Assembly: GCF_900114115.1 (NCBI RefSeq)
Contig: NZ_FORX01000023.1
Location: 1 to 64,000 of the forward strand
Source of the DNA: Desulfomicrobium apsheronum
GTDB lineage: Bacteria > Desulfobacterota > Desulfovibrionia > Desulfovibrionales > Desulfomicrobiaceae
Direction of reading: 5' to 3'
DNA length: 64,000 bases
Part shown: in pieces, positions 46,749 through 57,079 of the stretch
Numbering within the stretch: position 1 is the stretch's first letter
How the letters are laid out: every line of letters begins with the position of its first letter
Notes under the pieces: generated by a model
What the model saw: the letters and a program-made list of their open reading frames with translations, nothing else
The model's database searches: none
Told to the model about the DNA's origin: nothing
Made by a program: the position numbers and the translations under genes

Positions 46749-47669
46749 TTATTTCAAAAAACCCTGTATAATCCGGTTAACCGCAGCATCATAATCAAGT
46801 CCGAGGCTCATAAGCTTCATCAGCTGGTCGTTGGCGATTTTGCCGATAGACGCTTCGTGCGTCATTTCAGCATCCGGGTGCAGTGCGCGCAGGGCCGGGA
46901 TCGTCTGGTTTCTGCCATTGTCCATGATGATGGCATCGCATTCTATATGACCATAGCATTTGGCAAATGCCGTCAGGTTGACGTAAAAATCCTGGCTGGA
47001 ATTGCCTTTTATAACGGAACGGGAAACGATATTCGCCTTGCTGTCAGTTCCGATCAGTTCAATTTCATTTCTGGATTCAGCCACTTGCTCTCCGTCGGTC
47101 ATCACCCGTTCGGTGATGAGCAGCACGCTGCCCGCGCCGATTTTAGCTTCATTGAAGCGCTTGGCTTCATCCACCCCACCCAACTGAGTCAGTTCCATTT
47201 CCACTTGGGCGTTTTCCGCCATGAAAACTTTTGTGGTGGGATTTAAAATACGCCGGCCCGTACCGTCACCAAGAGCGATATGCTTTTCCACATATTTGAC
47301 TTTTGCACCCGCCTTGATCTGAAATTCATGGATGCCGGAGTGGCCTTCGGATTCCTTGCCCCCGCAATGGATGCCGCATCCAGCGATAATGGTTACATCC
47401 GCTCCTTCCCCGACAATAAATGTATTGTAGACCGTATCATGAAGACCTGCCTGGGATAATATAACCGGAATGTGAACGGACTCATTCACCGTTCCAGGCT
47501 TTATATCAATGATGATTCCATCGCCTTTTTCGTTTGTTTCGATATTGATATTGGCGGAGACCTCGCGTCCCAGAAGCTTACCGTTTTTCCGAATATTATA
47601 AGCGCCTTTTGGAATTCCTTCGAGTTCCGCCACTTCCTTTAACACCCGCCTATCGATAGCATTGAGCAT
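46749..47669 (-). CDS. SufB/SufD-like scaffold of a minimal SUF system (SmsB type)
   Basis: 306 residues, the short SufBD-fold protein of the two-gene system (smsC-smsB) found mainly in archaea and anaerobes. Fe-S cluster assembly scaffold. It has the beta-helix core pattern (VTIIAGCGIHCGGKESEGHSGIHEFQI; CYGHIECDAIIMDN) and the family end HPDAEMTHEASIGKIANDQLMKLMSLGL, with the conserved His and Glu. The ATG at 47669 has AAGGAG and overlaps smsC by 20 bases. No full-length SufB, SufD, SufS or SufE is adjacent. The sequence is AT-richer than the genes before it. Confidence 0.9.
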   Translation of the reverse strand: MLNAIDRRVLKEVAELEGIPKGAYNIRKNGKLLGREVSANINIETNEKGDGIIIDIKPGTVNESVHIPVILSQAGLHDTVYNTFIVGEGADVTIIAGCGIHCGGKESEGHSGIHEFQIKAGAKVKYVEKHIALGDGTGRRILNPTTKVFMAENAQVEMELTQLGGVDEAKRFNEAKIGAGSVLLITERVMTDGEQVAESRNEIELIGTDSKANIVSRSVIKGNSSQDFYVNLTAFAKCYGHIECDAIIMDNGRNQTIPALRALHPDAEMTHEASIGKIANDQLMKLMSLGLDYDAAVNRIIQGFLK

Positions 47670-48414
47670 TCTCTTCTCCTTGACACAATTCATTGAATTT
47701 ACAGACACTCGAATCCTCAAGTATCGATACCGCACCAGCCAGATCACCGGAATAACCGATTTCTCCGTCTTTGATCAACAAAAGCGTATCGGCGGCTTCA
47801 AGAAATGCTTTGTTATGACTCACTACAATAGTGGTTGTTTTGTTTTCTCTCTGTTCGCGTTTGAGCAACTCCACCATTGGACCGATGGTCCAAAGATCAA
47901 TACCGGTGTCCGGTTCATCATAGATTGCCACTTTTGGATTTTTAGCAATTACCGTGGCCAGTTCGATTTTTTTGATTTCTCCGCCAGACAGTTTGCTGTC
48001 CACACGTTTGTCCAGAAACTCCAGAGAGCAGACGCCCACCCTGGAAATGATCTCAATGAGTTTTTCTTCGTCATCAGATCCGGCGGCAATCGATAGCAGA
48101 TCCCGAAAAGTCGTCCCCTTGAATCGGGCCGGATGCTGAAATCCATACACAATGCCTGCTTTGGACCGTTCATGAATGGGAAGCTTGCTGATATCGGAAC
48201 CGTTAAAAATTATCTTTCCGGATGTAATTTCATTGATCCCCATGATCAGCTTGGCCAGAGTGGTTTTGCCCGACCCATTGGGTCCGGTTATGGCGTAGAA
48301 TCCGCCAGCTTCAAACGTAAAACTCAAATCATGGATAATGGTCCGATCAGACGGACTTTGGGCGTCGGTATCTGATTCTGGGACTCTGTACGTAATATTT
48401 TTTAATTCCAACAT
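47650..48414 (-). CDS. SufC-like ABC ATPase of a minimal SUF system (SmsC type)
   Basis: 254 residues. ABC ATPase that powers the SufBD-type scaffold encoded next. Walker A GPNGSGKTTLAKLI (about 44-57), Q-loop FQHPARFKG, signature LSGGEIKKIEL, Walker B VAIYDEPDTGID, and the H-loop VVSHNK are all present. No membrane partner, consistent with a soluble Suf ATPase. Base composition is AT-rich, suggesting transfer. Confidence 0.93.
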   Translation of the reverse strand: MLELKNITYRVPESDTDAQSPSDRTIIHDLSFTFEAGGFYAITGPNGSGKTTLAKLIMGINEITSGKIIFNGSDISKLPIHERSKAGIVYGFQHPARFKGTTFRDLLSIAAGSDDEEKLIEIISRVGVCSLEFLDKRVDSKLSGGEIKKIELATVIAKNPKVAIYDEPDTGIDLWTIGPMVELLKREQRENKTTTIVVSHNKAFLEAADTLLLIKDGEIGYSGDLAGAVSILEDSSVCKFNELCQGEENAQCYR

Positions 48415-48636
48415 GGCTGCACACTTCCACCTAAATTTTTAGTTTCTGAGTTCAATTCATTACGCGTATTGATCTTTGTGAGGCTTAGCTTCGACCAATC
48501 ACGCAAACGATTATACATGACTTTGTAGGTATTTTCAAAATATTATCACTGAATGCACAAAATTATACATATCATATAGTAATTAATGCACATATAAATG
48601 ATATATTTATTGACTTTACTTGACCAATCTAAAAAA

Positions 48637-49191
48637 CTATTGCAAATACTCTACATACAGCTTATCCAAAAGAGCATGAAACTCATCATGCTTACCTAAT
48701 CCTATACGTTCTCTTTCGAGCGTATCAAAAGCCTCAATAATTTCATGATCTTTAGCAATATCGAGTTTTGATTCTGCCATCAAAAAAAGCCCTTTGTTTT
48801 CTTTCTCGATATGCTGTATCATCAGTCCTACATATTCATTAATAATTACCTGAACGTCTGCTGCGGATGCCATATCTCCAGATGTATAGCTCTCCACAGA
48901 TTTCTTAAGTCTTGCAACAAGCTTACGACCTTGTTCGTGCTCACCCAACAAATCCCCTATCGGCCCACCTTCACACGGCACCCCTGCGGCTTCCAAAGCC
49001 GGAAACAAGATTTCCTCTTCCTTGCCATGATGGCACTCGTCGATAAAAACCGACAAAAATTCCATGATACCATCAAGCTGCCCACTTACGATCTGTTCAT
49101 CCTTTGCAAGTTTGCCCGCTATGGACTGTAGAATCCTAAGCATGCGCTCTATCCCTTGATGTTCATTTCTGAGTTCATCTACTGCTTTCAT
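48637..49191 (-). CDS. Hemerythrin-like domain protein, copy 2
   Basis: 184 residues from the ATG at 49191 (GGAGG upstream). Same layout as the copy at 43471: EHQGIE, CHHGKEE, GEHEQGR, QHIEKEN ligand positions and a shared C-terminal helix ending LGKHDEFHALLDKL. AT-richer than copy 1. Two paralogues within 6 kb frame the Fe-S assembly pair. Oxygen or NO sensing, or protection, is likely by family. Confidence 0.9.
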   Translation of the reverse strand: MKAVDELRNEHQGIERMLRILQSIAGKLAKDEQIVSGQLDGIMEFLSVFIDECHHGKEEEILFPALEAAGVPCEGGPIGDLLGEHEQGRKLVARLKKSVESYTSGDMASAADVQVIINEYVGLMIQHIEKENKGLFLMAESKLDIAKDHEIIEAFDTLERERIGLGKHDEFHALLDKLYVEYLQ

Positions 49192-49381
49192 TGACACCTC
49201 CACTTAAAAAATTTGCGTCGGGCACATCGCTCGCCAACGATGATTTACGCTGATCTCGAATAACTTACGGATTCAGCCTGCGTCGCAAACTTGAAAGACA
49301 GGCAACTTGACGCTCGTGAGTTCCTTACAGCAAGCGCCTGTCCTCCACATTATCGGGATCAACGCGCAACCGTTTCGACGG

Positions 49382-50005
49382 TCAGCAGCCGAGATTTTCC
49401 GCCGCAAAATCCCAATTGATCAACGAGTCCAGAACAGCCGTGACATAGTCCGCGCGCCGGTTCTGGTAATCCAGATAATAGGCGTGCTCCCACACGTCGA
49501 TGGTCAGCAGCGGCTTCATGCTCATGGTCATGGGCACCTCCGCGTTTGCGGTTTTGACAACCTTGAGCATGTCGCTGTCCAGCACAAGCCATACCCACCC
49601 GCTGCCGAACTGCGCCCCGGCTGCTGTCAGCAGTTCTTTCTTGCAGGCGTCGAGAGAACCGAAGGATACTTCGATCTTCTTCTGCAACGCACTGGCAGGT
49701 CCACCACCGCCCTTCGGCCTCAGGCTTTGCCAGTAGAAGGCGTGGTTCCATGCTTGCGCCGCGTTGTTGAAGATGGCGGTTTTGTCGCTCTTGCCTTCTG
49801 TCTCGCTTATGATCTTCTCCAGGCTCATGTCAGCATACCGCGTTTCGGCCACCAGCTTTTTCAGGCTGTCGACATAACCCTTGTGATGCTTGCCGTAATG
49901 AAAACCGATCGTCTTCGCGGAAATCACGGGCTCAAGCGCGTTTTCCGCGTAGGGCAGAAAAGGCAAGACCTGGGGGGTTTCACGATTCAAGATGTCATTG
50001 CTCAT
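49382..50005 (-). CDS. sodB: Superoxide dismutase, Fe/Mn family
   Basis: 207 residues. Converts superoxide to hydrogen peroxide and oxygen. The metal ligands can be seen: [10 protein letters not shown] (first His), [12 protein letters not shown] (second His), and [18 protein letters not shown] (Asp and last His). The [10 protein letters not shown] segment and GxGWVWL favour iron use. GGGAG ribosome site. No signal peptide, so cytoplasmic. An oxygen-defence enzyme in an anaerobe. Confidence 0.96.
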   Translation of the reverse strand: MSNDILNRETPQVLPFLPYAENALEPVISAKTIGFHYGKHHKGYVDSLKKLVAETRYADMSLEKIISETEGKSDKTAIFNNAAQAWNHAFYWQSLRPKGGGGPASALQKKIEVSFGSLDACKKELLTAAGAQFGSGWVWLVLDSDMLKVVKTANAEVPMTMSMKPLLTIDVWEHAYYLDYQNRRADYVTAVLDSLINWDFAAENLGC

Positions 50006-50715
50006 AATTATTTCTCCCTTGCTCCTGTCGATGGCCGCCGGAATTCATGCATGCCGAAGACCACGTGTCAGTTCATCAACCCGCCTCGGCTCATGCATAA
50101 GCCCAAACGGATTTTTCCCCGCGCCCACCGCCGTGTCTGTGCCACGGCGATAAAGATCTCAAGATCTTTGGCGCTTAAGTATCCAGCATCTTTCGCTTCT
50201 TGCCAGCTATAACAATTATCACTTGCCGTCTCATGCCCTCTATTGCTTCAACCCATGGAAATCCCATGCGATAACTCAATGTATTATTGCTGACGCTTTG
50301 TGGTTATCATGAACACGATGCAAAGTTGAGCTTTTTCTTTACCATAAGATCATATCGAAACATGCGTGCAGAATTGAAAATATAAGCATTCCTGTCTGCA
50401 ACAGACTGAATCCATGGCAAAAATACGGAAGAGAAAATGACAGCGATTGGGATTATCAATCACAAAAATTTTCGATATTTAATAGTTACGCGGAATATCA
50501 CAGATTTTTCAAGGCATGAACGTATGTGGTGCCGGGGATCAAGAGAAGGAAAGCAGGCTCATGTTCAAGAAATGAGGACGAGGGTCAGGAAATGTTGAGG
50601 GACACTTTTCTGGAGGAACTCCAGAACCTTGAATTCCATGCGCAGAGGTCTGGGCATGGAATCAGGACGACAGGATTATTCAAGATTCAAGATCGGAGAC
50701 CCCGCTCCCCTGGGA
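50006..50715. other. Intergenic region with one orphan RAYT-type repeat
   Basis: About 710 bp. At 50680-50694 the sequence TCAAGATTCAAGATC (minus-strand form of the RAYT-end repeat) lies 22 bases beyond the aapP stop. The remainder, AT-rich around 50230-50500, holds no gene that I can support. An open frame on the minus strand near 50050-50215 has no start codon and is not annotated. Confidence 0.5.
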
Positions 50716-51462
<747 letters not shown>

Positions 51463-51470
51463 AAGGAACC

Positions 51471-52562
51471 TTACCTTTTGGTTTGGGGGCCGCGCTTTTC
51501 GAGGCTGCGGCCATATCGGCTCATGCCGAAGCAGATGCACCAGTAGATCACGGCGCAGAAGACATAACCCTCGACCTCGTGGCCAAGCCAGTTTTGATCC
51601 TGGGAGGCAGCCTTGACCATGCCGAGAAAATCCAGGAGCCCCACGATAATGACCAGGGAGGTATCCTTGAACAGGGCTATGCAGCGCCCGATCAGGGACG
51701 GAAGCACGTAACGCAGGGCCTGGGGAAGGACCACGAAAAGGGTGATCATCCAGCGGGACAACCCGAGGGCCTTGGCCGCGTCGAGTTGGCCGCTCGGCAC
51801 GGCCTGCAGGCCGCCGCGCACCACTTCGGCGATATAGGCCGACGAAAAGAGGATGATGCCCACCTGGACCCGCAGCAGATTGTTGATCTGGAGGTTCACG
51901 GGCAGAAACAGCGGCATCATCACCGAGGCCATGAACAGGATGGTGATGAGCGGCACTCCCCGGATGAGTTCGATGAAACCGATGCAGATGGAGCTGATAC
52001 CGACCATCCGGGACTGCCGTCCCAGGGCCAGGAGGATGCCGAAAGGCACCGAGAACAGGATGCCCACCGCGGCCAGGCCCAGCGAAAGCATGAGCCCTCC
52101 CCACATGGACTGGTCCACCTCGGCCAACCCGGCGCCACCGCCCACGAGCCACACGGCGGCCACGAAGAGCATGGGCCAGGCTCCGGCCAATACGCGCTTG
52201 CCGAACCGACCGCTGACCGTGGCCGCAATCACGCCGGCGAACAGGATGGCCGCCGCCAGGGGCCGCCAGATCAGCTCCGACGGGTAGGTGCCAATCAGCA
52301 TGACCCGCGCCTTGTCCGCGATGAAAGCCCAGCACGCGCCCGAACCGTCGCACGCATCGGGCCCGCCGGACCACACGGCGTTGGTGAACGCCCAGGAAAT
52401 CAGAGGCGGAATGGTCTTGGCCAGGACCAGCACAGCCAGCACCGTGAGCACGGAGTTGAACCAGCCCGAAAAGAGATTGGTCCGCAACCAGAGGAGCACG
52501 CCCGAGGCGGCAACGGGCGGCGGGGCGTCGGGCGAGGGGATGAAGGTCTTGAGTTCGCTCAT
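51471..52562 (-). CDS. aapM: General L-amino acid ABC transporter, permease
   Basis: 363 residues with several membrane segments (about eight). The binding-protein-dependent permease signature [24 protein letters not shown] (EAA loop) and HisM-type [16 protein letters not shown] are present. An N-terminal extension and a hydrophobic hairpin before the conserved region are typical for AapM/BztC. The ATG at 52562 overlaps the aapQ stop by 4 bp (ATGA). Confidence 0.93.
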   Translation of the reverse strand: MSELKTFIPSPDAPPPVAASGVLLWLRTNLFSGWFNSVLTVLAVLVLAKTIPPLISWAFTNAVWSGGPDACDGSGACWAFIADKARVMLIGTYPSELIWRPLAAAILFAGVIAATVSGRFGKRVLAGAWPMLFVAAVWLVGGGAGLAEVDQSMWGGLMLSLGLAAVGILFSVPFGILLALGRQSRMVGISSICIGFIELIRGVPLITILFMASVMMPLFLPVNLQINNLLRVQVGIILFSSAYIAEVVRGGLQAVPSGQLDAAKALGLSRWMITLFVVLPQALRYVLPSLIGRCIALFKDTSLVIIVGLLDFLGMVKAASQDQNWLGHEVEGYVFCAVIYWCICFGMSRYGRSLEKRGPQTKR

Positions 52563-53704
52563 CGTTCCACCAACTGCACCTTGGCGTTGAACCAGTTCAT
52601 GACCAGAGAGACGACCAGGTTGATGGTCAGGTAGACCGCCATCCACAGGCCGATGATCTCGATGGCCTGGTCGTTCTGGCCGATGATGGTCCCGCCGATG
52701 GAGACCATGTCCGGATACCCGATGGCCACTGCCAGGGAGCTGTTCTTGATCAGGCTGGTGTAATCGTTGGTGGTGGCTGGGATGCAGACACGCAGGGTCT
52801 GGGGCAGGATCACCTTGCGCATGATCGGTCCCGGACTGAGCCCCAGGGCCTTGGCCGCGTCCAGCTGGCCCGCGTCCACGGACTGGATGCCGCTGCGCAC
52901 ATTCTCGCCAATGAAGGCGGCGGTATACAGGACCAGGCCGATAAGCAGGGCGGAAAATTCGGGCCGCAGCACCATGCCGCCCTTGAAATTGAACCCGCTG
53001 AGCACGGGAGCGTCGAAATCGAGCGGTTGGCCGGTGAGGAAATACGCGGCCGCAGGAAGCCCGAAGATCAGTCCGAGGGATATCCACCCCGAATGCAGGC
53101 CGCGACCGGTTTCATCGCGCATCCGCTTGGACACGCGCACCAAGGCCACCGAGGCCGCGATGGCCGTGACCAGGGCCAGAATCACCCAGCCCATGCCATC
53201 CTGGAAAAACGGACGGGGAACGTACACGCCCCGGTTGTTGATGAATATGTCGCCAAAGGGAACCAGGCTCATGCGCGGGGACGGCAGGAAGGCCAGCAGC
53301 GTGGAGTAACAGAAGAACAGGGTCAGCAGCAGCGGAACGTTTCTGAGCACCTCCACATACACGGCGGCCAGATGGGCCACCAGCCAGTTGCCCGATACGC
53401 GCGCGATGCCGATGATGACCCCGAGAATCGTGGCCAGCACGATGGACAGGGCGGACACGAACAGGGTGTTCAGGATGCCCATGGCGAAGGCCCGGCCGTA
53501 GGTGTCGGCGGGGGTGTAGGGCAACAGACTGTCGTTGATGGGCAGGCCGCCCTCCACGGACAGGAAGCCGAACCCCGAGGCGATGTTGCGCGCCTCCAGG
53601 TTGGCCTGGGTGTTGTGGAACAGCTGCAGGGCCACGTAGACGATCGCTCCGACCACCAGGACCTGGGTCAAAAGAGCGGGCAACTGTTCTTTCAGTTTGG
53701 ACAT
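52559..53704 (-). CDS. aapQ: General L-amino acid ABC transporter, permease
   Basis: 381 residues from the ATG at 53704 ([12 protein letters not shown]); a GTG 16 codons upstream is open but lacks a ribosome site. About eight membrane helices; EAA loop region [27 protein letters not shown], and [19 protein letters not shown] large periplasmic loop (with [14 protein letters not shown]) is typical for AapQ/BztB. It follows aapJ after a hairpin. Confidence 0.94.
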   Translation of the reverse strand: MSKLKEQLPALLTQVLVVGAIVYVALQLFHNTQANLEARNIASGFGFLSVEGGLPINDSLLPYTPADTYGRAFAMGILNTLFVSALSIVLATILGVIIGIARVSGNWLVAHLAAVYVEVLRNVPLLLTLFFCYSTLLAFLPSPRMSLVPFGDIFINNRGVYVPRPFFQDGMGWVILALVTAIAASVALVRVSKRMRDETGRGLHSGWISLGLIFGLPAAAYFLTGQPLDFDAPVLSGFNFKGGMVLRPEFSALLIGLVLYTAAFIGENVRSGIQSVDAGQLDAAKALGLSPGPIMRKVILPQTLRVCIPATTNDYTSLIKNSSLAVAIGYPDMVSIGGTIIGQNDQAIEIIGLWMAVYLTINLVVSLVMNWFNAKVQLVER

Positions 53705-53746
53705 GTTCAAGACGGCTAGCTTCCTTTTGGGGGAGTAAACAAAGGA

Positions 53747-53777
53747 CCGCACCAGCCGATTGTCCCGGCCGGTGCGG
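53747..53777 (-). terminator. Intercistronic hairpin between aapJ and aapQ
   Basis: Stem CCGCACC / GGTGCGG with inner GCCG/CGGC pairing, immediately past the aapJ stop, and no long T run. It probably stabilises the aapJ message or partly terminates, giving more binding protein than permease. Confidence 0.65.
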
Positions 53778-53804
53778 CGTGCGGATTTCTTTCGATTCAG
53801 CCCG

Positions 53805-54821
53805 CTAGCGGATGGGCATGGCGTAGATCAAACCACCCTTGTTCCACAGGTTGTTGTAGCCTCGGGGGATATTCAGGGCGCTCTTGGGGCCGAAGTTGCG
53901 GTCGTACATCTCGCCGTAGTTGCCAACGGCCTGGATGGCGCGGACGAGCCAGTCGTTGTCCAGGTCGAGCAGGGAGCCGGTGTCGCCAGTGGCGCCGAGC
54001 ATGCGCTGGATCAGCGGATCGGTGGAGGAAGCCTTCATCTCAAGGACGTTGGCCTGGGTGATGCCCTTTTCCTCGGCTTCGATGAGGCCGAAAAGAATCC
54101 AGGTGACCAGATCCTTCCATTGCTGGTCGCCGTGACGGACGAAGGGAGCAAGGGGTTCCTTGGAAAAAACCTCGGGAAGGATGATGTGCTGATCGGCATT
54201 GGCGGCGCCTGCGCGCAGGGATGCCAGCTGGCTGACGTCGGTGGTGAAGGCGTCGGTACGGCCGGCCACATAGGCGTTGAAGGCCTCCTTCTTGGACTCG
54301 AAGACGACGGTTTCCAGCTTGATGCCGTTGGCGCGGGCAAAGTCGGCCACGTTCAGCTCGGAGGTAGTGCCGGAGACCACGGCCACGGAACCGCCGTCAA
54401 GGTCGAGGGCCTTTTCCACGCCCAGGCTCTTCTTCACCATGAACCCCTGGCCATCGTAAAACAGGACCGCAGTGAAATCCACGCCCTGCTTGCAGTCGCG
54501 CTTCATGGTCCAGGTGGTGCCACGGGACAGATCCACCTGGCCGGAGGATACGGCCACGATCTTCTGCTTGGAAGCCAGAGGAACGAATTTGATGGCTTCG
54601 GGGTCCTTCAGCACGGCAGCGGCCACGGCGCGACCCATGTCCACGTCGAAACCGGCCCAGCGACCGTTGGAGTCCGGCGCGGAGAAACCGGCCACGCCTT
54701 CGCTGACACCCAGAATGAGCTGGCCATCCTTCTGCACCTTTTCCAGAGTGCCTGCCATGGCACCGGTGCACACAAAAGCAAGCACGGCCAATGTCAGAAA
54801 CAGTTTGCCTATAGTTTTCAT
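53805..54821 (-). CDS. aapJ: General L-amino acid ABC transporter, periplasmic binding protein
   Basis: 338 residues with signal peptide (about 1-23, ending AMAG). Family 3 solute-binding protein: LEKVQKDGQLILGVSEGVAGFSAPDSNGRWAGFDVDMGRAVAAAVL (the PBP3 signature) and TTWTMKRDCKQGVDFTAVLFYDGQGFMVKK. The ribosome site is GGAGAGAGG. First gene of the amino-acid uptake operon. Broad amino-acid specificity is inferred from AapJ relatives. Confidence 0.95.
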   Translation of the reverse strand: MKTIGKLFLTLAVLAFVCTGAMAGTLEKVQKDGQLILGVSEGVAGFSAPDSNGRWAGFDVDMGRAVAAAVLKDPEAIKFVPLASKQKIVAVSSGQVDLSRGTTWTMKRDCKQGVDFTAVLFYDGQGFMVKKSLGVEKALDLDGGSVAVVSGTTSELNVADFARANGIKLETVVFESKKEAFNAYVAGRTDAFTTDVSQLASLRAGAANADQHIILPEVFSKEPLAPFVRHGDQQWKDLVTWILFGLIEAEEKGITQANVLEMKASSTDPLIQRMLGATGDTGSLLDLDNDWLVRAIQAVGNYGEMYDRNFGPKSALNIPRGYNNLWNKGGLIYAMPIR

Positions 54822-55233
54822 CCTCTCTCCTTGGATAATGCGACCAACTTGGAGTTGGCCACAATGTTACGGGAATGTTACGGAGGTCTTGCAAACATGT
54901 GACTGGCTGTCAATGAAGCTCGCAAAATACCAAAGGTCACCCATGAATGTCATTCCTGTCTTCAAGGGGATGACGTGTTTTCAGATGATGGGATTTTTTT
55001 GAACGGGATGACGACTTTTGCAAGATGCCAAGGGGCAAGAGACCAAGGGGCCTGGCCGTTTGGAAATGAGAATCTGAGATAGATCAAGATTCGGCGCGAG
55101 ACACAAGAAGGAAATCACACAAAGCGGGACGGATCAGCTTCGATGCCGACCAGGACAAACGCCCCTTCCGCTCTCAGGGATGGGGCCGATAGCGGGGGGC
55201 GGATTCTTGTCCTACACGTCCTGGAGCGGGCTC
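54822..55233. other. Intergenic region upstream of aapJ
   Basis: About 410 bp. It holds the aap operon promoter on the minus strand, but I could not fix its position. A degenerate sequence (TCATTCCTGTCTTCAAGGGGATGACG near 54950) is faintly REP-like. No gene. Confidence 0.4.
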
Positions 55234-55851
55234 TCAGTCCACCCCGAGCCGTGCATTGTAGACAAACGACTGGCTGGCGGCGAATTCCCGGTAGGCTTCC
55301 AGGGCTTCCGTCCGCAGGACATCCTCCACGACTTCTATTCCGCGCCGTGACAGCTCGGCACGCCAGTCGGGATGGACCGGGCCTTCGTCAAATCCAGTGA
55401 TCTCCTCCAGCTCGGGCCCCTCGCCCGCAATCACCAGCGAGCGGACACCCGACCACAGCACCGCGCCGAAACACATGGCGCAGGGCCGCCAGTTCACCAC
55501 CAGCTGGTGGGACGGCAGCTCGGGGGCGCCCAGGTCGTAGACTCCCAGCAGTTTCTGCGCCAGGGAAATGGCCATGACCTCCGCATGCGCCGAGGAACAC
55601 AGAAAGGGCATCACCCGGTTGACTCCGATCACCACGAGTCTGCCCGAGTCGCGTTCAAAGATGCCCGCTGCGAAAGGTCCGCCCGTATTGCTCTGGAAAT
55701 TGCGGCGCGAAAACTCGATCACCGCTGCCATCCGGGCCTCCACGGTCTCGAAGTGTGTCGGCAGAACATTGAGTTCCTCGATGGCCCAGTCAGGCAGATC
55801 CAGGGTAAAACTGGTATTGGTGCGGCTATATGCGTTCTTCGTATTCGACAT
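55234..55851 (-). CDS. Nucleoside/nucleobase deaminase, CDA superfamily (guanine-deaminase-like)
   Basis: 205 residues. Zinc-dependent deaminase fold: HAE (SSAHAEVMAI, about residue 88) as zinc ligand and proton shuttle, and PCAMC (WRPCAMCFGAVLWSG) as the other two cysteine ligands. The layout is like guanine deaminase (GuaD) or tRNA adenosine deaminase; the C-terminal VHPDWRAELSRRGIEVVED points to a guanine-deaminase-like nucleobase enzyme. AAGGAG upstream. Single gene, no pathway neighbours. Confidence 0.85.
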   Translation of the reverse strand: MSNTKNAYSRTNTSFTLDLPDWAIEELNVLPTHFETVEARMAAVIEFSRRNFQSNTGGPFAAGIFERDSGRLVVIGVNRVMPFLCSSAHAEVMAISLAQKLLGVYDLGAPELPSHQLVVNWRPCAMCFGAVLWSGVRSLVIAGEGPELEEITGFDEGPVHPDWRAELSRRGIEVVEDVLRTEALEAYREFAASQSFVYNARLGVD

Positions 55852-55923
55852 GTCTCACTCCTTCTCACTCTTCATTGATGCGGGCCAAGGCGAAATTTCA
55901 GCGAACGCCCTGTGCGGCGGGTT

Positions 55924-56375
55924 TCATCGAATGAACTCCACTCTCAAGGCTGCCTGAATCTTGTCCCGCTGCGCCGGATTCACCTGCGCCTCGTCAGCAT
56001 AGTCCTGCCAGCGGGCAACCACGCCCTGTACTTCGGCAACGATCGTTTCCGCTCGTCCGCGCTTCATCGAGGCGCTCTGTGCGCACGCCTTGAAATCGTC
56101 CAGAGAGAAGCCATCCCGTTTGCCATTCAGGGTCATTTGGTGGCGCGCTGTCCATTGCCCGTTTGGCCGATAGCTGTAGGTCATGTCAAACGCCGGTGAG
56201 AGCGACCATTTCCCCGTCCGGTCCATCAGAAAAGCAATGTTCTTGACGTGGTCATCCTGGTTGCGGGCAACGATATTGAACACCATCCGCCGGAACTGCT
56301 CCTCGATGGCCGCCATCGGCAGTCCCAGTCGGCGGATGACCTGCAAGGCCTGCTCATAGCCGCATGCGCCGGCCT
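55924..56375 (-). pseudogene. Truncated HipA-family gene (C-terminal part only)
   Basis: About 150 codons read from about 56375, with the HipA C-terminal catalytic loop FNIVARNQDDHVKNIAFLMD and metal region LSPAFDMTYSYRPNG, ending VEFIR. The N-terminal half with the nucleotide-binding region is missing; just upstream (minus-strand sense) the sequence becomes unrelated. It differs clearly from the intact HipA at 39064, so it is a remnant of another module. No HipB neighbour. Confidence 0.82.
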
Positions 56376-56471
56376 GGTTGGAAACTATGATTTGTGGATT
56401 TTGCGTTTGGCTTTCGGTTATTCACATCAAGGATTAGCCAAAGCCAGACTTGATAACCATACAAAAGGACA

Positions 56472-56515
56472 CCTCCGAAAATAGCAGATGACCGAGTCCT
56501 CTGCTATATCGGAGG
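56472..56515. terminator. Inverted repeat (hairpin) in the remnant zone
   Basis: CCTCCGA-ATAGCAG (56472-56487) pairs with CTGCTAT-TCGGAGG (56501-56515). A strong two-part stem without a T run, downstream of the candidate immunity gene on the minus strand. Terminator or repeat end; not resolved. Confidence 0.5.
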
Positions 56516-56565
56516 TGGGAAACACTCATATCGGAGGAGGCCAATGGCCAACCCCGAAAGTCGAG

Positions 56566-57036
56566 TTATTGTTCTTTGTTGTTGAGTTCTGCGTATTCCG
56601 ACTTGATCTCCTCCAGGCACAGACAACGAAACAATTCCTCTTTCCCGTTATTCATCGTGAAGGCTTCAAGGGCATTGATGGCGTTGCCGAGCCATGTCTT
56701 CAATGTGATTTCATCTGTTTCGAAAAACGGGTCCATGCAGTAGCGATTTGGCTTGACGCCTGCTTTCGACAAGAGGCGTATCGCGGCAACCGCCTGAGAA
56801 GGAATATTTTTAGCCACGCTAACTCTCCATGTCGTGGCAATTGCGGCATCAGATTCTTTGTACATGATCAACAATATATCCGTATTAGCCTGAATATCTT
56901 CGCAAGATTTTGTTATGATATATTCATATTTTTTGTTAAATATGACTTGTTCTTCAAATTCGTCTGAAGAATAGGAATTGTTGCTCAATAACGCAATTAA
57001 TATCAATGTAATAATGCTATATCTCACGTTTATCAT
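56566..57036 (-). CDS. Candidate periplasmic immunity protein for the Tlde1-like effector
   Basis: 156 residues, unrecognised, with an N-terminal signal peptide (about 1-23, MINVRYSIITLILIALLSNNSYS) and a mature part with cysteines (KSCEDI, RYCMDP, FRCLCLE) fit for disulfides. AT-rich. It follows the effector-like gene by 43 bp on the same strand. Type VI peptidoglycan-targeting effectors are usually followed by a secreted immunity protein, so this role is inferred from position, signal and size; no sequence family was recognised. Confidence 0.65.
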   Translation of the reverse strand: MINVRYSIITLILIALLSNNSYSSDEFEEQVIFNKKYEYIITKSCEDIQANTDILLIMYKESDAAIATTWRVSVAKNIPSQAVAAIRLLSKAGVKPNRYCMDPFFETDEITLKTWLGNAINALEAFTMNNGKEELFRCLCLEEIKSEYAELNNKEQ

Positions 57037-57079
57037 CTCACTATAAGACTAGTATCACCGCTTTTACTGATCGCAATTC

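Noticed and set aside
50045-50235. Open minus-strand frame with protein-like composition (QEAKDAGYLSAKDLEIFIAVAQTRRW)
   Set aside because: No ATG, GTG or TTG with a ribosome site begins it and it is bounded by stops; it could be a fragment of a lost gene, but I cannot support a feature.
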